Positions 40,377 through 48,965 of a DNA stretch of 64,000 nucleotides are shown in pieces. A model generated the notes under the pieces. That model was given only the letters and a program-made list of their open reading frames with translations, was not told where the DNA came from and searched no databases. Positions within the stretch are counted from its first letter, which is position 1. Each line of letters opens with the position of its first letter. The stretch lies in the NCBI RefSeq assembly GCF_004519335.1, contig NZ_SOZD01000006.1, forward strand, positions 62,001 to 126,000, written 5' to 3'. Both the position numbers and the translations under genes were made by a program. The DNA is from Jiella endophytica. GTDB taxonomy: Bacteria; Pseudomonadota; Alphaproteobacteria; Rhizobiales; Rhizobiaceae.

Positions 40377-41108
40377 ATGGGCCAGACCACGACCGACGAC
40401 ATGTTTCGATTCGTCGACTGCATCCAGCACCTGGAGGACAAGGACGCGATTGCCGACGAGCTGTTTCGCACCGTCCGCACCTTCGGCTTCACCAGTTACG
40501 GGATTTCGGGCCTGCCCCAGCCGGGGGAATCGATCGAACCCTACTTCCTTCTGTCCGGCTGGCATCCCGAATGGTTCGATCGCTATGTCGGCAACGACTA
40601 CGTCCACCACGACCCCGTCATCGCCAACACGCTGAGGACGGACGACCCGTTTACCTGGAAGGAGGCCTGCGAAGGCCGCAAGCTGGGGCCGAAGGCGCGC
40701 GCCGTCATGGACGAGGCGACCGAGTTCGGCATGCATGACGGCCTCACCGTGCCGATCTACTCGCTGAACGGACTATCGGCGGTCGTCACCTTCGGCGGCG
40801 AGCGGATCGACCTTTCGGCTCGCGATCGCGGCGCCCTGCACCTGATCGCCATCTATGCCCACAGCCAGATCCGGCGTCTGATCAGCCAGCGCAGCGAGAA
40901 GCTCGAGGATTCCGCACCGTTTTCGCACCGCGAGCGGGAATGCGTGCTCTGGTGCGCCGCCGGCAAGACCAATTGGGAGATCGGCCGCATCACCGGCCTC
41001 GCCGAGAAAACCGTCGAAACCTACCTGCGCAACGCCAGCGCCAAGGTCGGCGCGATCAATCGCGCCCAGCTCGTCGCCGAAAGCTTCCGCCAGCGCCGCA
41101 TCAACTGA
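40377..41108 (+). CDS. LuxR-family acyl-homoserine-lactone-responsive regulator
   Basis: A 243-residue quorum-sensing regulator. The N-terminal autoinducer-binding domain (about residues 15-165) has the conserved Trp, Tyr, Asp and Pro in PEWFDRYVGNDYVHHDPV and a Trp in DDPFTWKEA, plus GMHDGLTVPIY. The C-terminal LuxR HTH (about 178-240) reads SHRERECVLWCAAGKTNWEI and ITGLAEKTVETYLRN. The full set of ligand-contact residues suggests a true AHL receptor. It is 349 bp upstream of luxI in the same direction. Confidence 0.93.
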   Translation: MGQTTTDDMFRFVDCIQHLEDKDAIADELFRTVRTFGFTSYGISGLPQPGESIEPYFLLSGWHPEWFDRYVGNDYVHHDPVIANTLRTDDPFTWKEACEGRKLGPKARAVMDEATEFGMHDGLTVPIYSLNGLSAVVTFGGERIDLSARDRGALHLIAIYAHSQIRRLISQRSEKLEDSAPFSHRERECVLWCAAGKTNWEIGRITGLAEKTVETYLRNASAKVGAINRAQLVAESFRQRRIN

Positions 41109-41457
41109 CCGGCGATCACCTCAAGTCTTCATCGCATCGCCCTCAGACTGCCACCAGTCGTCGCAAGACGATCTGCACGCCGAACTTTCGTTGCAACTCC
41201 CACTACCTCACATTGTATTTGGCGAATACGGCAGATGCCAGGACAAGATGCATGACTGTTTGTCCAAAAATGAATTTCTGTCCCGGATAATAAATCCCTG
41301 AGCGGCAAAGAAGATATATTTTCCAGCGGATTGACGCCACAATACAATTTTGCTGCACTTATCCATCTGCAGCAGCGTGGTCAATACGGGGAAATCCCCG
41401 GATTTGGGAACTGCCTTCCGTAGCGCAAAAAGCGCCTTAAACGAGAGGGTCCCGACC
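41109..41457 (+). promoter_or_regulatory. Low-GC luxI promoter region with candidate lux-box palindromes
   Basis: About 350 bp without a gene, visibly more AT-rich than the flanks. Three inverted repeats stand out: GGACAA-N13-TTGTCC (41241-41265), TGCTGCA-N10-TGCAGCA (41351-41374) and CGGGGA-AA-TCCCCG (41387-41400). The last two are 84-107 and 58-71 bp before the luxI ATG at 41458 and are candidate LuxR-binding sites. None matches a known lux-box consensus exactly. A GAGAGGG ribosome-binding site precedes the ATG. Confidence 0.45.
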
Positions 41458-42195
41458 ATGATGCAGATGATTACCGAGGCGAACATGGCTCTTCACGAGA
41501 AAACCATGGAAGACGTCTGGGCGTTCCGGCATCGACACTTCGTCGACCGGTTCGAATGGCATGCGCTTCGCAAGCCCGACCAGCGCGAGATCGACCAGTT
41601 CGACGACGACAACGCCATTCATCTGCCGCTCGTCCTCGACGGGCGCGTCGTCGGCTATACGAGGCTTCTGCGAACCGACGGGCCGCATCTCCTGTCCGAC
41701 GTCTACCCCGAGCTGATGGACGGTGCGCCCTGGCCGCGCGGCGAGGACATCGTCGAATGGACGCGCTGCGTCGCCGAACCCGGGGTGACGGACGCCGCCG
41801 GCGTCAGCGTCAACAATCTGGTGTTTGCCGGGGTCGCCGAGGCCTTCGTCGCTCTCGGCCTGCGGGGGATCATCGTCCAGACGCATCCCAAGCTGGTGAC
41901 GCGGCTGCTCGAGACAGGCTGGCAGGTGCGGCCGCTGAACGTCCCGCGCCTCTACGACGGCAAGCCGCTGGCGGTGATCTTCGCCGTCGCGACGGAAGAG
42001 ACGGTGCGCACCAGCCACGCGCTCTTCCACATGGACTCACCCGTCCTGTCGATCGATCGGGACCTGCCGCACCCGCTGCACCGCGACGATCCGCTCCGTC
42101 CGAGCTTCGAAGAGGTTGCGACAAATCGGCGCAGTGTTGGGACGAAAGTCGCGACTTCGCACGGTGAAAAACGAATTAACTCAGGGAGGAAATGA
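41458..42195 (+). CDS. LuxI-family acyl-homoserine-lactone synthase
   Basis: A 245-residue autoinducer synthase that makes N-acyl-homoserine lactones from S-adenosylmethionine and an acyl-ACP or acyl-CoA. LuxI hallmarks are present: VWAFRHRHFVDRFEW (Arg, Phe, Trp), the Asp residues in QFDDDNAIHL, the Arg in VVGYTRLLRTDG, and EWTRCVAEP replacing the usual ESSRF block. The start is the ATG at 41458 (a second one follows directly) after GAGAGGG. The C-terminus is about 30-40 residues longer than usual and basic. The acyl chain cannot be predicted. Confidence 0.92.
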   Translation: MMQMITEANMALHEKTMEDVWAFRHRHFVDRFEWHALRKPDQREIDQFDDDNAIHLPLVLDGRVVGYTRLLRTDGPHLLSDVYPELMDGAPWPRGEDIVEWTRCVAEPGVTDAAGVSVNNLVFAGVAEAFVALGLRGIIVQTHPKLVTRLLETGWQVRPLNVPRLYDGKPLAVIFAVATEETVRTSHALFHMDSPVLSIDRDLPHPLHRDDPLRPSFEEVATNRRSVGTKVATSHGEKRINSGRK

Positions 42196-42197
42196 GG

Positions 42198-42509
42198 ATG
42201 ATTTCGGAGGACACGATGGGGTTGTCGAGCGCAAGAGAAGCCGCCCACTTCCTCATCTCCAGCTTGTCGGCGGTAAGGGGTCTGTCCAAGGAGGCGGCCC
42301 GCGCGATTGAATTTGCCATCTATCAGTGTGACGATCGGTTGATGATACCGGAGCGCGCGCTGCCGGCCCCTGTCATTAACCGAAATGCGCTACTACATGC
42401 TTTGAATTATGCAATTCCTGAGCTAGAGCAGGGCCGTCCAGAAGCTGCCGCTGCGGTTAGTCTGGCAGTAAGTATTCTGGTTGAACAACCGGAGCGGCAA
42501 AACCAGTAA
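42198..42509 (+). CDS. Small protein coupled to luxI, unknown (possible CinS-like partner)
   Basis: A 103-residue protein starting 2 bp after the luxI stop, with GGAGG 8 nt before the ATG at 42198; another ATG at 42192 overlaps the luxI stop. It looks all-helical and soluble, with Ala/Leu-rich segments (SAREAAHFLISSLSAVRGLS, ELEQGRPEAAAAVSLAVSIL) and no membrane helix. I do not recognise a family. Its place between luxI and an XRE regulator recalls rhizobial cinI-cinS, where the small CinS protein relieves repression by the XRE-type PraR; this is an analogy from position, not from sequence. The DNA is more AT-rich than its neighbours. Confidence 0.75.
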   Translation: MISEDTMGLSSAREAAHFLISSLSAVRGLSKEAARAIEFAIYQCDDRLMIPERALPAPVINRNALLHALNYAIPELEQGRPEAAAAVSLAVSILVEQPERQNQ

Positions 42510-42521
42510 GATAGTCGAACT

Positions 42522-42890
42522 ATGCGTAATTCAAAAGCTGCATCCGATATCGATCGTCAGATCGCCGCCCGAATCAGGCTTGCACGCCTCGAAACGGGTA
42601 TCTCGCAGGAAAAACTGGCCGAGGCTCTCGGAATCACGTTCCAGCAGGTCCAGAAATACGAAAAGGGCCTGAACAGAATCTCGGCCGGCCGGCTGCGTGA
42701 GATCGCCGATACCCTCGGCCGCGAAGTAACGTGGTTCTTCGAGGAGATGCCGACCTTCGAGGCCTATCCGACCCTGTCGAAGGCCGATCTGCGGATGCTG
42801 AAGAACCTCAAGGCGCTCTCGCCCGAGACCCGCCGGGCGCTCGACGCCCTGCTCGTGTCGCTCAACCCGGACGTCGAAACCGCCGAGTGA
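42522..42890 (+). CDS. XRE-family helix-turn-helix regulator (PraR-like)
   Basis: A 122-residue repressor with an N-terminal HTH_3 domain (about residues 12-66: RIRLARLETGISQEKLAEAL, then GITFQQVQKYEKGLNRISAG) of the same type as rhizobial PraR/PhrR-like regulators. The C-terminal half has no known effector domain. It lies 12 bp after the small gene and so in the luxI transcript. A likely role is control of the quorum-sensing genes, inferred from position. A large hairpin follows directly. Confidence 0.85.
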   Translation: MRNSKAASDIDRQIAARIRLARLETGISQEKLAEALGITFQQVQKYEKGLNRISAGRLREIADTLGREVTWFFEEMPTFEAYPTLSKADLRMLKNLKALSPETRRALDALLVSLNPDVETAE

Positions 42891-42901
42891 CATCCCAATC
42901 T

Positions 42902-42937
42902 CCGTTGCCGTCCGGACATTCGTCCGGAGGACAACGG
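42902..42937. terminator. Strong stem-loop between the XRE gene and recJ
   Basis: CCGTTG (42902-42907) pairs with CAACGG (42932-42937), and TCCGGAC (42911-42917) pairs with GTCCGGA (42922-42928) around a 4-nt ATTC loop, with a small 3x3 internal loop. It lies 12 nt after the XRE stop and 87 nt after the recJ stop in the convergent direction, so it may end both transcripts. There is no T tract. Confidence 0.55.
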
Positions 42938-43023
42938 TGATGATCCCATCTCTCAAAGACTGCCAATGCGAAGCTGGACGGGCTTCGCCATTTCCCCCGG
43001 ATGAACAAGCGGCCGCGAATTCG

Positions 43024-44826
43024 TCAGACGAATTTCGCCACCGCCGCATCGGTGATCCGGAAGCTCACCTCCTGCTCGCCGCGGAAATGATCGGCGGAGA
43101 CGCTTCCAGCCACATGCAGCGGGCTCGGCGTGCGTGACTGCAAGAGGTCGCCCAGATCGCTCCCCGCCGCCTTGAAGGCGATGGCCCGCATCGTCGCCCC
43201 ATCCTCCCCCTTCAGCCTGACCGCGATGTGACCGTTGCCGACCACACGCGCATCGGCGACGACGTGCCGGGCGACCGCCAGCATCGGCGTCTCGTGGCCG
43301 GAGCCGTAAGGCCCCGCCTTTTCCAGAAGCTCGTAGAGCGGCAGCGTCAGCCCGGCGGCGCTGATCGCCCCGTCGATCTTCAGGGCATCCGCGGCGCGCG
43401 CCCGCGCGAAGTCCTCCCGCGTGGCGGCCTCCAGAAAGGCCCGCAGCTCGCCGAGCTTCTCCCGCCGGACGGTCAGCCCCGCCGCCATCGCATGGCCGCC
43501 GCCCTTTTCGATCACCCGGCGCTCGACGGCCTCGCGGACGATGCGTCCAAGGTCGATGCCTGCCACCGAGCGCCCCGAGCCCGAACCTTTGCCGCTTCCG
43601 TCGAAGGCGATGGCGAAGGCCGGCCGGCGATAGCGCTCCTTCAGCCGCGCGGCGATCAGCCCGACGATGCCCGGATGCCAGTCATCGGACGCGGCGATGA
43701 GCACCGGTGGCCCCTCGCTTGCGCCGATCTCCGCGCCGACCTCGGCATCGGCCTCGGCCAGCATGCGCGCCTCCATCGCCTGGCGCTCGGCATTCAGCGT
43801 GTCGAGCTGGGCGGCGATCGCCTCGGCGGCGGTGCCGTCGTCGAGGCAGAGCAGCCGGCTGCCGAGCGCGGCATCGCCGATCCGGCCGCCGGCATTGATC
43901 CGCGGGCCGAGCAGAAAGCCGAGATGGCCCGAGCGCACCGGCCCCGAAAGCCGCGCCACCCGGCAGAGCGCCTTCAGCCCGGCATTGTCCTGGCGCCGCA
44001 TCACCGTCAGCCCCTGGACGACGAATGCGCGGTTCAGCCCTTTCAGCGGGACGACGTCGCACACCGTCGCCAGCGCCACGAGATCGAGCAGCGCGATGAG
44101 GTCGAGCGGCAGGCGGGCGATGGCGCCGCGCTGGCGCAGCAGCCGCTGGGTCGCCACCAGCGTCATGAAGACGACGCCGGCCGCGGCGAGATGGCCGAGG
44201 CCGGATAGGTCGTCCTGGCGGTTCGGATTGACCAGTGCCACGACTTCGGGGAGCTCGGTGCCGGTCTGGTGGTGGTCGAGGACGACGACGTCGAGGCCGA
44301 GCGTCCTGGCATGGTCGGCGGTCTCGAAGCTGCCGGTGCCGCAGTCGACGGTGACGAGCAGCCGCGCGCCGGCGACGGCCAGCTCGTCGATCGCCTGGAT
44401 GTTCGGGCCGTAGCCCTCGGTGATGCGGTCGGGAATGTGGACGATCGGATCGAGGCCGTAATGGGCGAGGAACCGCCACAGCAGCGCCGAGGAGGCCGCT
44501 CCGTCGACATCGTAATCGCCGAAGATCGCCACCTTCTCGCCGCGCGTAACCGCGTCTGCCAGCCGCTCGGCGGCTGCGTCCATATCCGTCATGACGGAAG
44601 GATCGGGCATTTCGCTGCGCAGCTTCGGATCGAGGAAGCGGCCGGCGAGCTCGGTCTCGACGCCGCGCGCCGCGAGTACCCTGGCGACGATGTCCGGCAG
44701 GCCGAGCTTCTGCGCCATGGCGAGCGCCTGCGCTTCGCTGCGAAGGTCGAGGGCGCTGATCCAGCGCCGCCCGGTGACGGAGCTGTCGACGCCGAGGAAG
44801 CTGCTGCTGGCGGCTGGTGTCTTCAT
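43024..44826 (-). CDS. recJ: Single-stranded-DNA-specific exonuclease RecJ
   Basis: A 600-residue 5'-3' ssDNA exonuclease of the DHH family acting in RecFOR recombination and mismatch repair. DHH-family metal motifs: IFGDYDVDGAASSALL, VTVDCGTG, VVLDHHQTG, and the DHHA1 domain motif GGGHAMAAGLTV; GPRINAGGRIGDA is also typical. The C-terminal OB-fold region ends the protein. It is downstream of glpX, 148 bp away, and converges with the quorum-sensing operon. recO of the same pathway is at 59990. Confidence 0.95.
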   Translation of the reverse strand: MKTPAASSSFLGVDSSVTGRRWISALDLRSEAQALAMAQKLGLPDIVARVLAARGVETELAGRFLDPKLRSEMPDPSVMTDMDAAAERLADAVTRGEKVAIFGDYDVDGAASSALLWRFLAHYGLDPIVHIPDRITEGYGPNIQAIDELAVAGARLLVTVDCGTGSFETADHARTLGLDVVVLDHHQTGTELPEVVALVNPNRQDDLSGLGHLAAAGVVFMTLVATQRLLRQRGAIARLPLDLIALLDLVALATVCDVVPLKGLNRAFVVQGLTVMRRQDNAGLKALCRVARLSGPVRSGHLGFLLGPRINAGGRIGDAALGSRLLCLDDGTAAEAIAAQLDTLNAERQAMEARMLAEADAEVGAEIGASEGPPVLIAASDDWHPGIVGLIAARLKERYRRPAFAIAFDGSGKGSGSGRSVAGIDLGRIVREAVERRVIEKGGGHAMAAGLTVRREKLGELRAFLEAATREDFARARAADALKIDGAISAAGLTLPLYELLEKAGPYGSGHETPMLAVARHVVADARVVGNGHIAVRLKGEDGATMRAIAFKAAGSDLGDLLQSRTPSPLHVAGSVSADHFRGEQEVSFRITDAAVAKFV

Positions 44827-44974
44827 GCGTGGCTCTGCGATCGAGATTCGGCAGAAAGCTGCCGGCCGCAGTCTATGCCAAATCGCCGGCGCCAGGAGAA
44901 CCGGCGACGGGCGCCCTCTCGCTCGCCTGCCCGGCGGCGCGGCATCCTCGCCGCAGCCCGCTCGACGGGCAGCG

Positions 44975-45946
44975 TCAGGAAAGATCGCTGATGTGATGAT
45001 GGGCGCGCACTTCGCGGATGGTGCGCGAGAAGGAGCGCATCAGAAGCGTATGGGTGGTCACCCGGTCGCGGTAGAAGCGCACGCCGTCGAGGAGATTGCC
45101 ATCGGTAACGCCGGTCGCGGCGAAGATCACGTTGCCCGAGGCCATTTCCTCGGCGGTGTAGATCTTTTCCGGATCGCCGACGCCCATCCGCTCGGCCCTG
45201 ACGCGCTTCTCGATGGTGTTGAGCTGCAGCCGTCCCTGCATCTGGCCGCCGGTGCAGCGCAGCGCCGCCGCCGCCAGGACGCCCTCTGGCGCGCCGCCAA
45301 TGCCCATATAGATGTCGATACCGGTCTCCTCCGGATCGGAGGTGTGGATCACCCCGGCGACGTCGCCATCACCGATCAGGCGGATCGCGGCGCCCGCCTC
45401 GCGCACCGCGGCGATCAGCTGGGCGTGGCGCGGCCGGTCGAGGATGCAGGCGGTGAGGTCGGTGACCCGGACGCCCTTGGCCTCGGCGAGGGCGGCGAGG
45501 TTTTCCTCCGGCGACCGGGCGAGATCGACGACGCCCTGGGGATAGCCTGGGCCGATGGCGATCTTCTCCATATAGACGTCAGGCGCGTTGAGCAGGCTGC
45601 CGCGCTCGGCCATGGCGACGACGGCGAGCGAGTTGGGCAGGTTCTTGGCGCAAACCGTCGTGCCTTCGAGCGGATCGAGCGCGATGTCGACGGCGACGCC
45701 GCCGCGGCCGACCTTCTCGCCGATATAGAGCATCGGCGCCTCGTCGCGCTCGCCCTCGCCGATCACCACCGTTCCCTCGACGTCGATCTGGTTCAGCGCC
45801 TGGCGCATGGCATCGACCGCCGCCTGGTCGGCCGCCTTCTCGTCGCCGCGGCCCCGCACGCGCGCCGCCGCGATCGCCGCCTGTTCGGTGACGCGGGCAA
45901 GCTCGAGGGAGAGCACCCGGTTCAAGTTATCGGCAAGCTCGACCAT
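44975..45946 (-). CDS. glpX: Class II fructose-1,6-bisphosphatase GlpX
   Basis: A 323-residue gluconeogenic phosphatase. Metal/substrate motifs typical of GlpX are present: VIGEGERDEAPMLYIG, DPLEGTTVCAKN, GDGDVAGVIHT and GIGGAPEGVLAAAAL. The ATG at 45946 has GGAAGG about 8-13 nt upstream and begins at the family start (MVELADNLNRVLSLE); an ATG at 45994 would add 16 unmatched residues. It lies between hom and recJ, as in rhizobia. Confidence 0.94.
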   Translation of the reverse strand: MVELADNLNRVLSLELARVTEQAAIAAARVRGRGDEKAADQAAVDAMRQALNQIDVEGTVVIGEGERDEAPMLYIGEKVGRGGVAVDIALDPLEGTTVCAKNLPNSLAVVAMAERGSLLNAPDVYMEKIAIGPGYPQGVVDLARSPEENLAALAEAKGVRVTDLTACILDRPRHAQLIAAVREAGAAIRLIGDGDVAGVIHTSDPEETGIDIYMGIGGAPEGVLAAAALRCTGGQMQGRLQLNTIEKRVRAERMGVGDPEKIYTAEEMASGNVIFAATGVTDGNLLDGVRFYRDRVTTHTLLMRSFSRTIREVRAHHHISDLS

Positions 45947-46272
45947 CCGAATCGCCTTCCGCCATGCTGAAACGCCCGTCACACGCGGGGCCATAATGCC
46001 GCCGCGTCGAACAGGCCAAAGATCCTCCGCCCCGGCCCGACATTAGACCAAGGTGAGCGCCGACCGCCACGGCCGGGCCGCGCCGATATGCGCCGGTCCC
46101 ATGTCGCGGCGATGTCAAGCGACTGCCCATGCTGGAAGGGCCTCCCTGCCCCGGCCTGCGAATTTCGCCGGATCACCGGCGATCTCGACGACCGCATGCC
46201 ACAGACAGAACTCGCAAGCGCCCGCCATCGTTGCGCCGGCGGATGATTTCCACCGCCGCAGCCGGAGATGTG
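45947..46272 (-). other. Gene-free region between hom and glpX
   Basis: About 325 bp with no supported gene. It holds a perfect stem-loop TCGCCGG-ATCA-CCGGCGA at 46165-46182, about 90 nt after the hom stop, with no T tract; it could be a weak transcript end or processing site. The glpX promoter is presumably here but no clear elements are seen. Confidence 0.3.
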
Positions 46273-47574
46273 TCAGTCGAGGTCCTCGATCCGGATCATC
46301 TGCGGATCGCCGCTGAGGTGGCCGTCCTTGGACAAGGCCTCCAGGGCCAGGCGAATCGCCGCCTCGGTGGTCTCGTGGGTGACGAGGATGACCGGCGCGG
46401 TGCCCTCGCCCTTGTGGTCAGCCTTTCGCTGGACGATCGATTCCAGCGAAATGCCGTTTTCCGCCATGCGGTTGGCGATCGAGGCGAAGGCCCCGACCCG
46501 GTCGTAGACGGCGAGCCGGATATAGTAGCCGCCCTCATGGGCGCGCATCCGTGCCCGCAGATAGGGCTGCAGCCGCGAAGGCGGCAGGCCGAGGGTGGGG
46601 GGCACGAAGCCGCCGGCAACGTCCATGATGTCGGAGAGCACGGCCGAGGCGGTGGCAGCGCCGCCGGCGCCGGGGCCTGCCAGCAGGATCGAGCCGAGCA
46701 GGTCGGAGTCCACCGCCACGGCATTGGTGACGCCGTCGACCTGCGCCAGAGCCGAACGCGCCGGGATCATCGCCGGATGCACCCGCTGCTCGATGCCGCT
46801 GTCGGTCTTCAGGGCGACAGCGAGCAGCTTGATGCGGTAACCGAGCTCCGTCGCCGCGGCGATGTCGTCGATGGTGATCTTCGAGATGCCCTCGATGAAG
46901 ATGCTCTCGAGCGAGATCTCCGATCCGAAGGCGAGCGAGGTGAGGATCGCCAGCTTGTGGGCCGCATCGAAGCCGCCGATGTCGAAGGTCGGATCGGCTT
47001 CGGCATAGCCCAGCGCCTGGGCGTCCTTCAGGCAGGCGTCGAAGCCGATGCCCTCCTTCTCCATACGCGTCAGTATGTAATTGCAGGTGCCGTTGAGGAT
47101 GCCGTAGACGCGATTCACCTCATTGGCCGAGAGCGCCTCGCGCATCGTCTTGATGGCGGGGATACCACCCGCGACGGCCGCCTCGAAGAGGATCTCGGTG
47201 CCGTTCTGCGCCGCCCGCTTCGCCAGCGCGACGCCGTGATGGGCGAGCAGCGCCTTGTTGGCGGTGACCACCGGAATGCCGCGGTCGAGCGCCGCCTCGA
47301 CGGCGTCCCGAGCAATCCCGTCGGAGCCGCCGATCAGTTCGACGAAGGCGTCGATCTCGCCGTTCTGGGCAAGGTCCACCGCGTCGTCGAACCACGCCAT
47401 GCCGTCCGTGTCGAAGCCGCGACGCCGGTCCCGGTCGCGGGCCGAGATCGCCGTCACCCGGATGCCGCGCCCGACGCGCTCGGCGAGAAGCTCGGCCTTT
47501 CGTTCGATCAGCTGCGCCACATTGGCGCCCACGGTGCCGAGCCCGACAATGCCCAGCCGCAATTCGGTTTTCAT
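46273..47574 (-). CDS. hom: Homoserine dehydrogenase
   Basis: A 433-residue monofunctional NAD(P)-dependent homoserine dehydrogenase in threonine and methionine synthesis. The N-terminal Rossmann motif VGLGTVGANVAQLI, the NKALLAHHG and GILNGTCNYIL blocks, and AYADPTFDIGGFDAAHKL-like substrate region (seen as GYAEADPTFDIGGFDAAHK) are diagnostic. The C-terminal ~80 residues form an ACT domain for feedback control. It follows the aminotransferase gene by 137 bp. Confidence 0.95.
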   Translation of the reverse strand: MKTELRLGIVGLGTVGANVAQLIERKAELLAERVGRGIRVTAISARDRDRRRGFDTDGMAWFDDAVDLAQNGEIDAFVELIGGSDGIARDAVEAALDRGIPVVTANKALLAHHGVALAKRAAQNGTEILFEAAVAGGIPAIKTMREALSANEVNRVYGILNGTCNYILTRMEKEGIGFDACLKDAQALGYAEADPTFDIGGFDAAHKLAILTSLAFGSEISLESIFIEGISKITIDDIAAATELGYRIKLLAVALKTDSGIEQRVHPAMIPARSALAQVDGVTNAVAVDSDLLGSILLAGPGAGGAATASAVLSDIMDVAGGFVPPTLGLPPSRLQPYLRARMRAHEGGYYIRLAVYDRVGAFASIANRMAENGISLESIVQRKADHKGEGTAPVILVTHETTEAAIRLALEALSKDGHLSGDPQMIRIEDLD

Positions 47575-47711
47575 GACAAATCCGTCTCAGGGCATGGTGG
47601 CCGGGAGGCGCAAGGCCCGCCCGGCGACATCATGCGGCACAATAATCCGGCGAAAGGGGTCGCGTCCGGAACGAACGCGCCCTGCCCGTCAGCCGCCGGC
47701 GCGGCGCTCGA

Positions 47712-48929
47712 TTACGAGCGTGCGCGCAGCGAGACGACGTTCTGCCCGTCTTCGGCGCCCGACGCAAGGAAGCGCCGGATGTTGCGGGCGGCCTGGCGGA
47801 TGCGGTGCTCGTTCTCGACGAGGGCGATGCGCACATGGTCGTCGCCATGCTCGCCGAAACCGATGCCCGGCGCGACGGCGACCTGCGCCTCCTCGATCAG
47901 CAGCTTGGAGAACTCCAGCGAGCCGAGATGGCGGTAGGCCGGCGGGATCGGCGCCCAGGCGAACATCGTCGAGGCCGGCGGCGGCACGTCCCAGCCGGCC
48001 CGGCCGAAGGATTCGACGAGGACGTCGCGGCGCTTGCGATAGACGGTCCGCACCTCCTCGATGGCCGAATCGCCGCCGTTCAGCGCCGCCGTCGCCGCGA
48101 CCTGGATCGGCGTGAAGGCGCCGTAGTCGAGATAGGACTTCACCCTTGCCAGCGCCGCGATCAGCCGCTCGTTGCCGACCGCAAAGCCGATGCGCCAGCC
48201 GGGCATCGAGAAGGTCTTCGACATCGAGGTGAATTCGACGGCGACATCCATCGCTCCCTCGACCTGGAGGATCGAGGGCGGCGGCACGTCGTCGAAATAG
48301 ATCTCTGCATAGGCGAGGTCGGAAAGGACGATGATCTCGTTCTTGCGGGCGAAATCGACGATCTCGCGATAGAAGTCGAGGTCGGCGACATAGGCCGTCG
48401 GATTTGACGGATAGTTCAGGATGATCGCGATCGGCTTCGGGATCGAGTGGCGCACCGCCCGGTCGATCGCCGAGAAGAAGTCGCGGTCGGGCCGTGCCGG
48501 GATCGCCCGGATCGTGCCGCCGGCCATCAGGAAGCCGAAGGCGTGGATCGGATAGGTCGGGTTCGGGCACAGCACAACGTCGCCCGGCGCGGTGATCGCC
48601 TGGGCCATGTTGGCGAAGCCTTCCTTCGAGCCGAGCGTCGCGACCACCTGGGTCGCCGGATCGAGGGTGACGCCGAAGCGGCGCTTGTAGTAGCCGGCCT
48701 GGGCGCGCCTGAGGCCGGCAATGCCCTTCGATGCGGAATAGCGGTGGGTGCGCTGGTCCTGGATGACCTCGCACATCTTGTCGACGATGAACTGCGGCGT
48801 CGGCAGATCGGGATTGCCCATGCCGAGATCGATGATGTCGGCGCCGCCGGCGCGGGCCGCCGCCTTCAGCCGGTTGACTTCCTCGAAGACGTAAGGCGGC
48901 AGGCGCCGGACTTTATGAAATTCTTCCAT
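47712..48929 (-). CDS. Aminotransferase, class I/II (AlaA/aspartate aminotransferase-like)
   Basis: A 405-residue PLP-dependent aminotransferase. The PLP lysine is in SMSKTFSMPGWRIGFAVG, and ILNYPSNPTAYV, LSDLAYAEIYFDD and the C-terminal VRIALVENEHRIRQAARN region match the class I/II fold. Length and the N-terminal EEFHKVRRLPPYVFEEVNRL agree with the rhizobial group annotated as alanine/aspartate or LL-diaminopimelate aminotransferase. Its position upstream of hom fits amino-acid synthesis from aspartate. The exact substrate cannot be decided from sequence. Confidence 0.9.
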   Translation of the reverse strand: MEEFHKVRRLPPYVFEEVNRLKAAARAGGADIIDLGMGNPDLPTPQFIVDKMCEVIQDQRTHRYSASKGIAGLRRAQAGYYKRRFGVTLDPATQVVATLGSKEGFANMAQAITAPGDVVLCPNPTYPIHAFGFLMAGGTIRAIPARPDRDFFSAIDRAVRHSIPKPIAIILNYPSNPTAYVADLDFYREIVDFARKNEIIVLSDLAYAEIYFDDVPPPSILQVEGAMDVAVEFTSMSKTFSMPGWRIGFAVGNERLIAALARVKSYLDYGAFTPIQVAATAALNGGDSAIEEVRTVYRKRRDVLVESFGRAGWDVPPPASTMFAWAPIPPAYRHLGSLEFSKLLIEEAQVAVAPGIGFGEHGDDHVRIALVENEHRIRQAARNIRRFLASGAEDGQNVVSLRARS

Positions 48930-48965
48930 GGTTCTCGTCCTCCGGCACCATGCCGGGAAAAGGGG

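Noticed and set aside
46129-47937. 602-codon plus-strand frame opposite hom
   Set aside because: Antisense shadow; hom has intact motifs and correct length.
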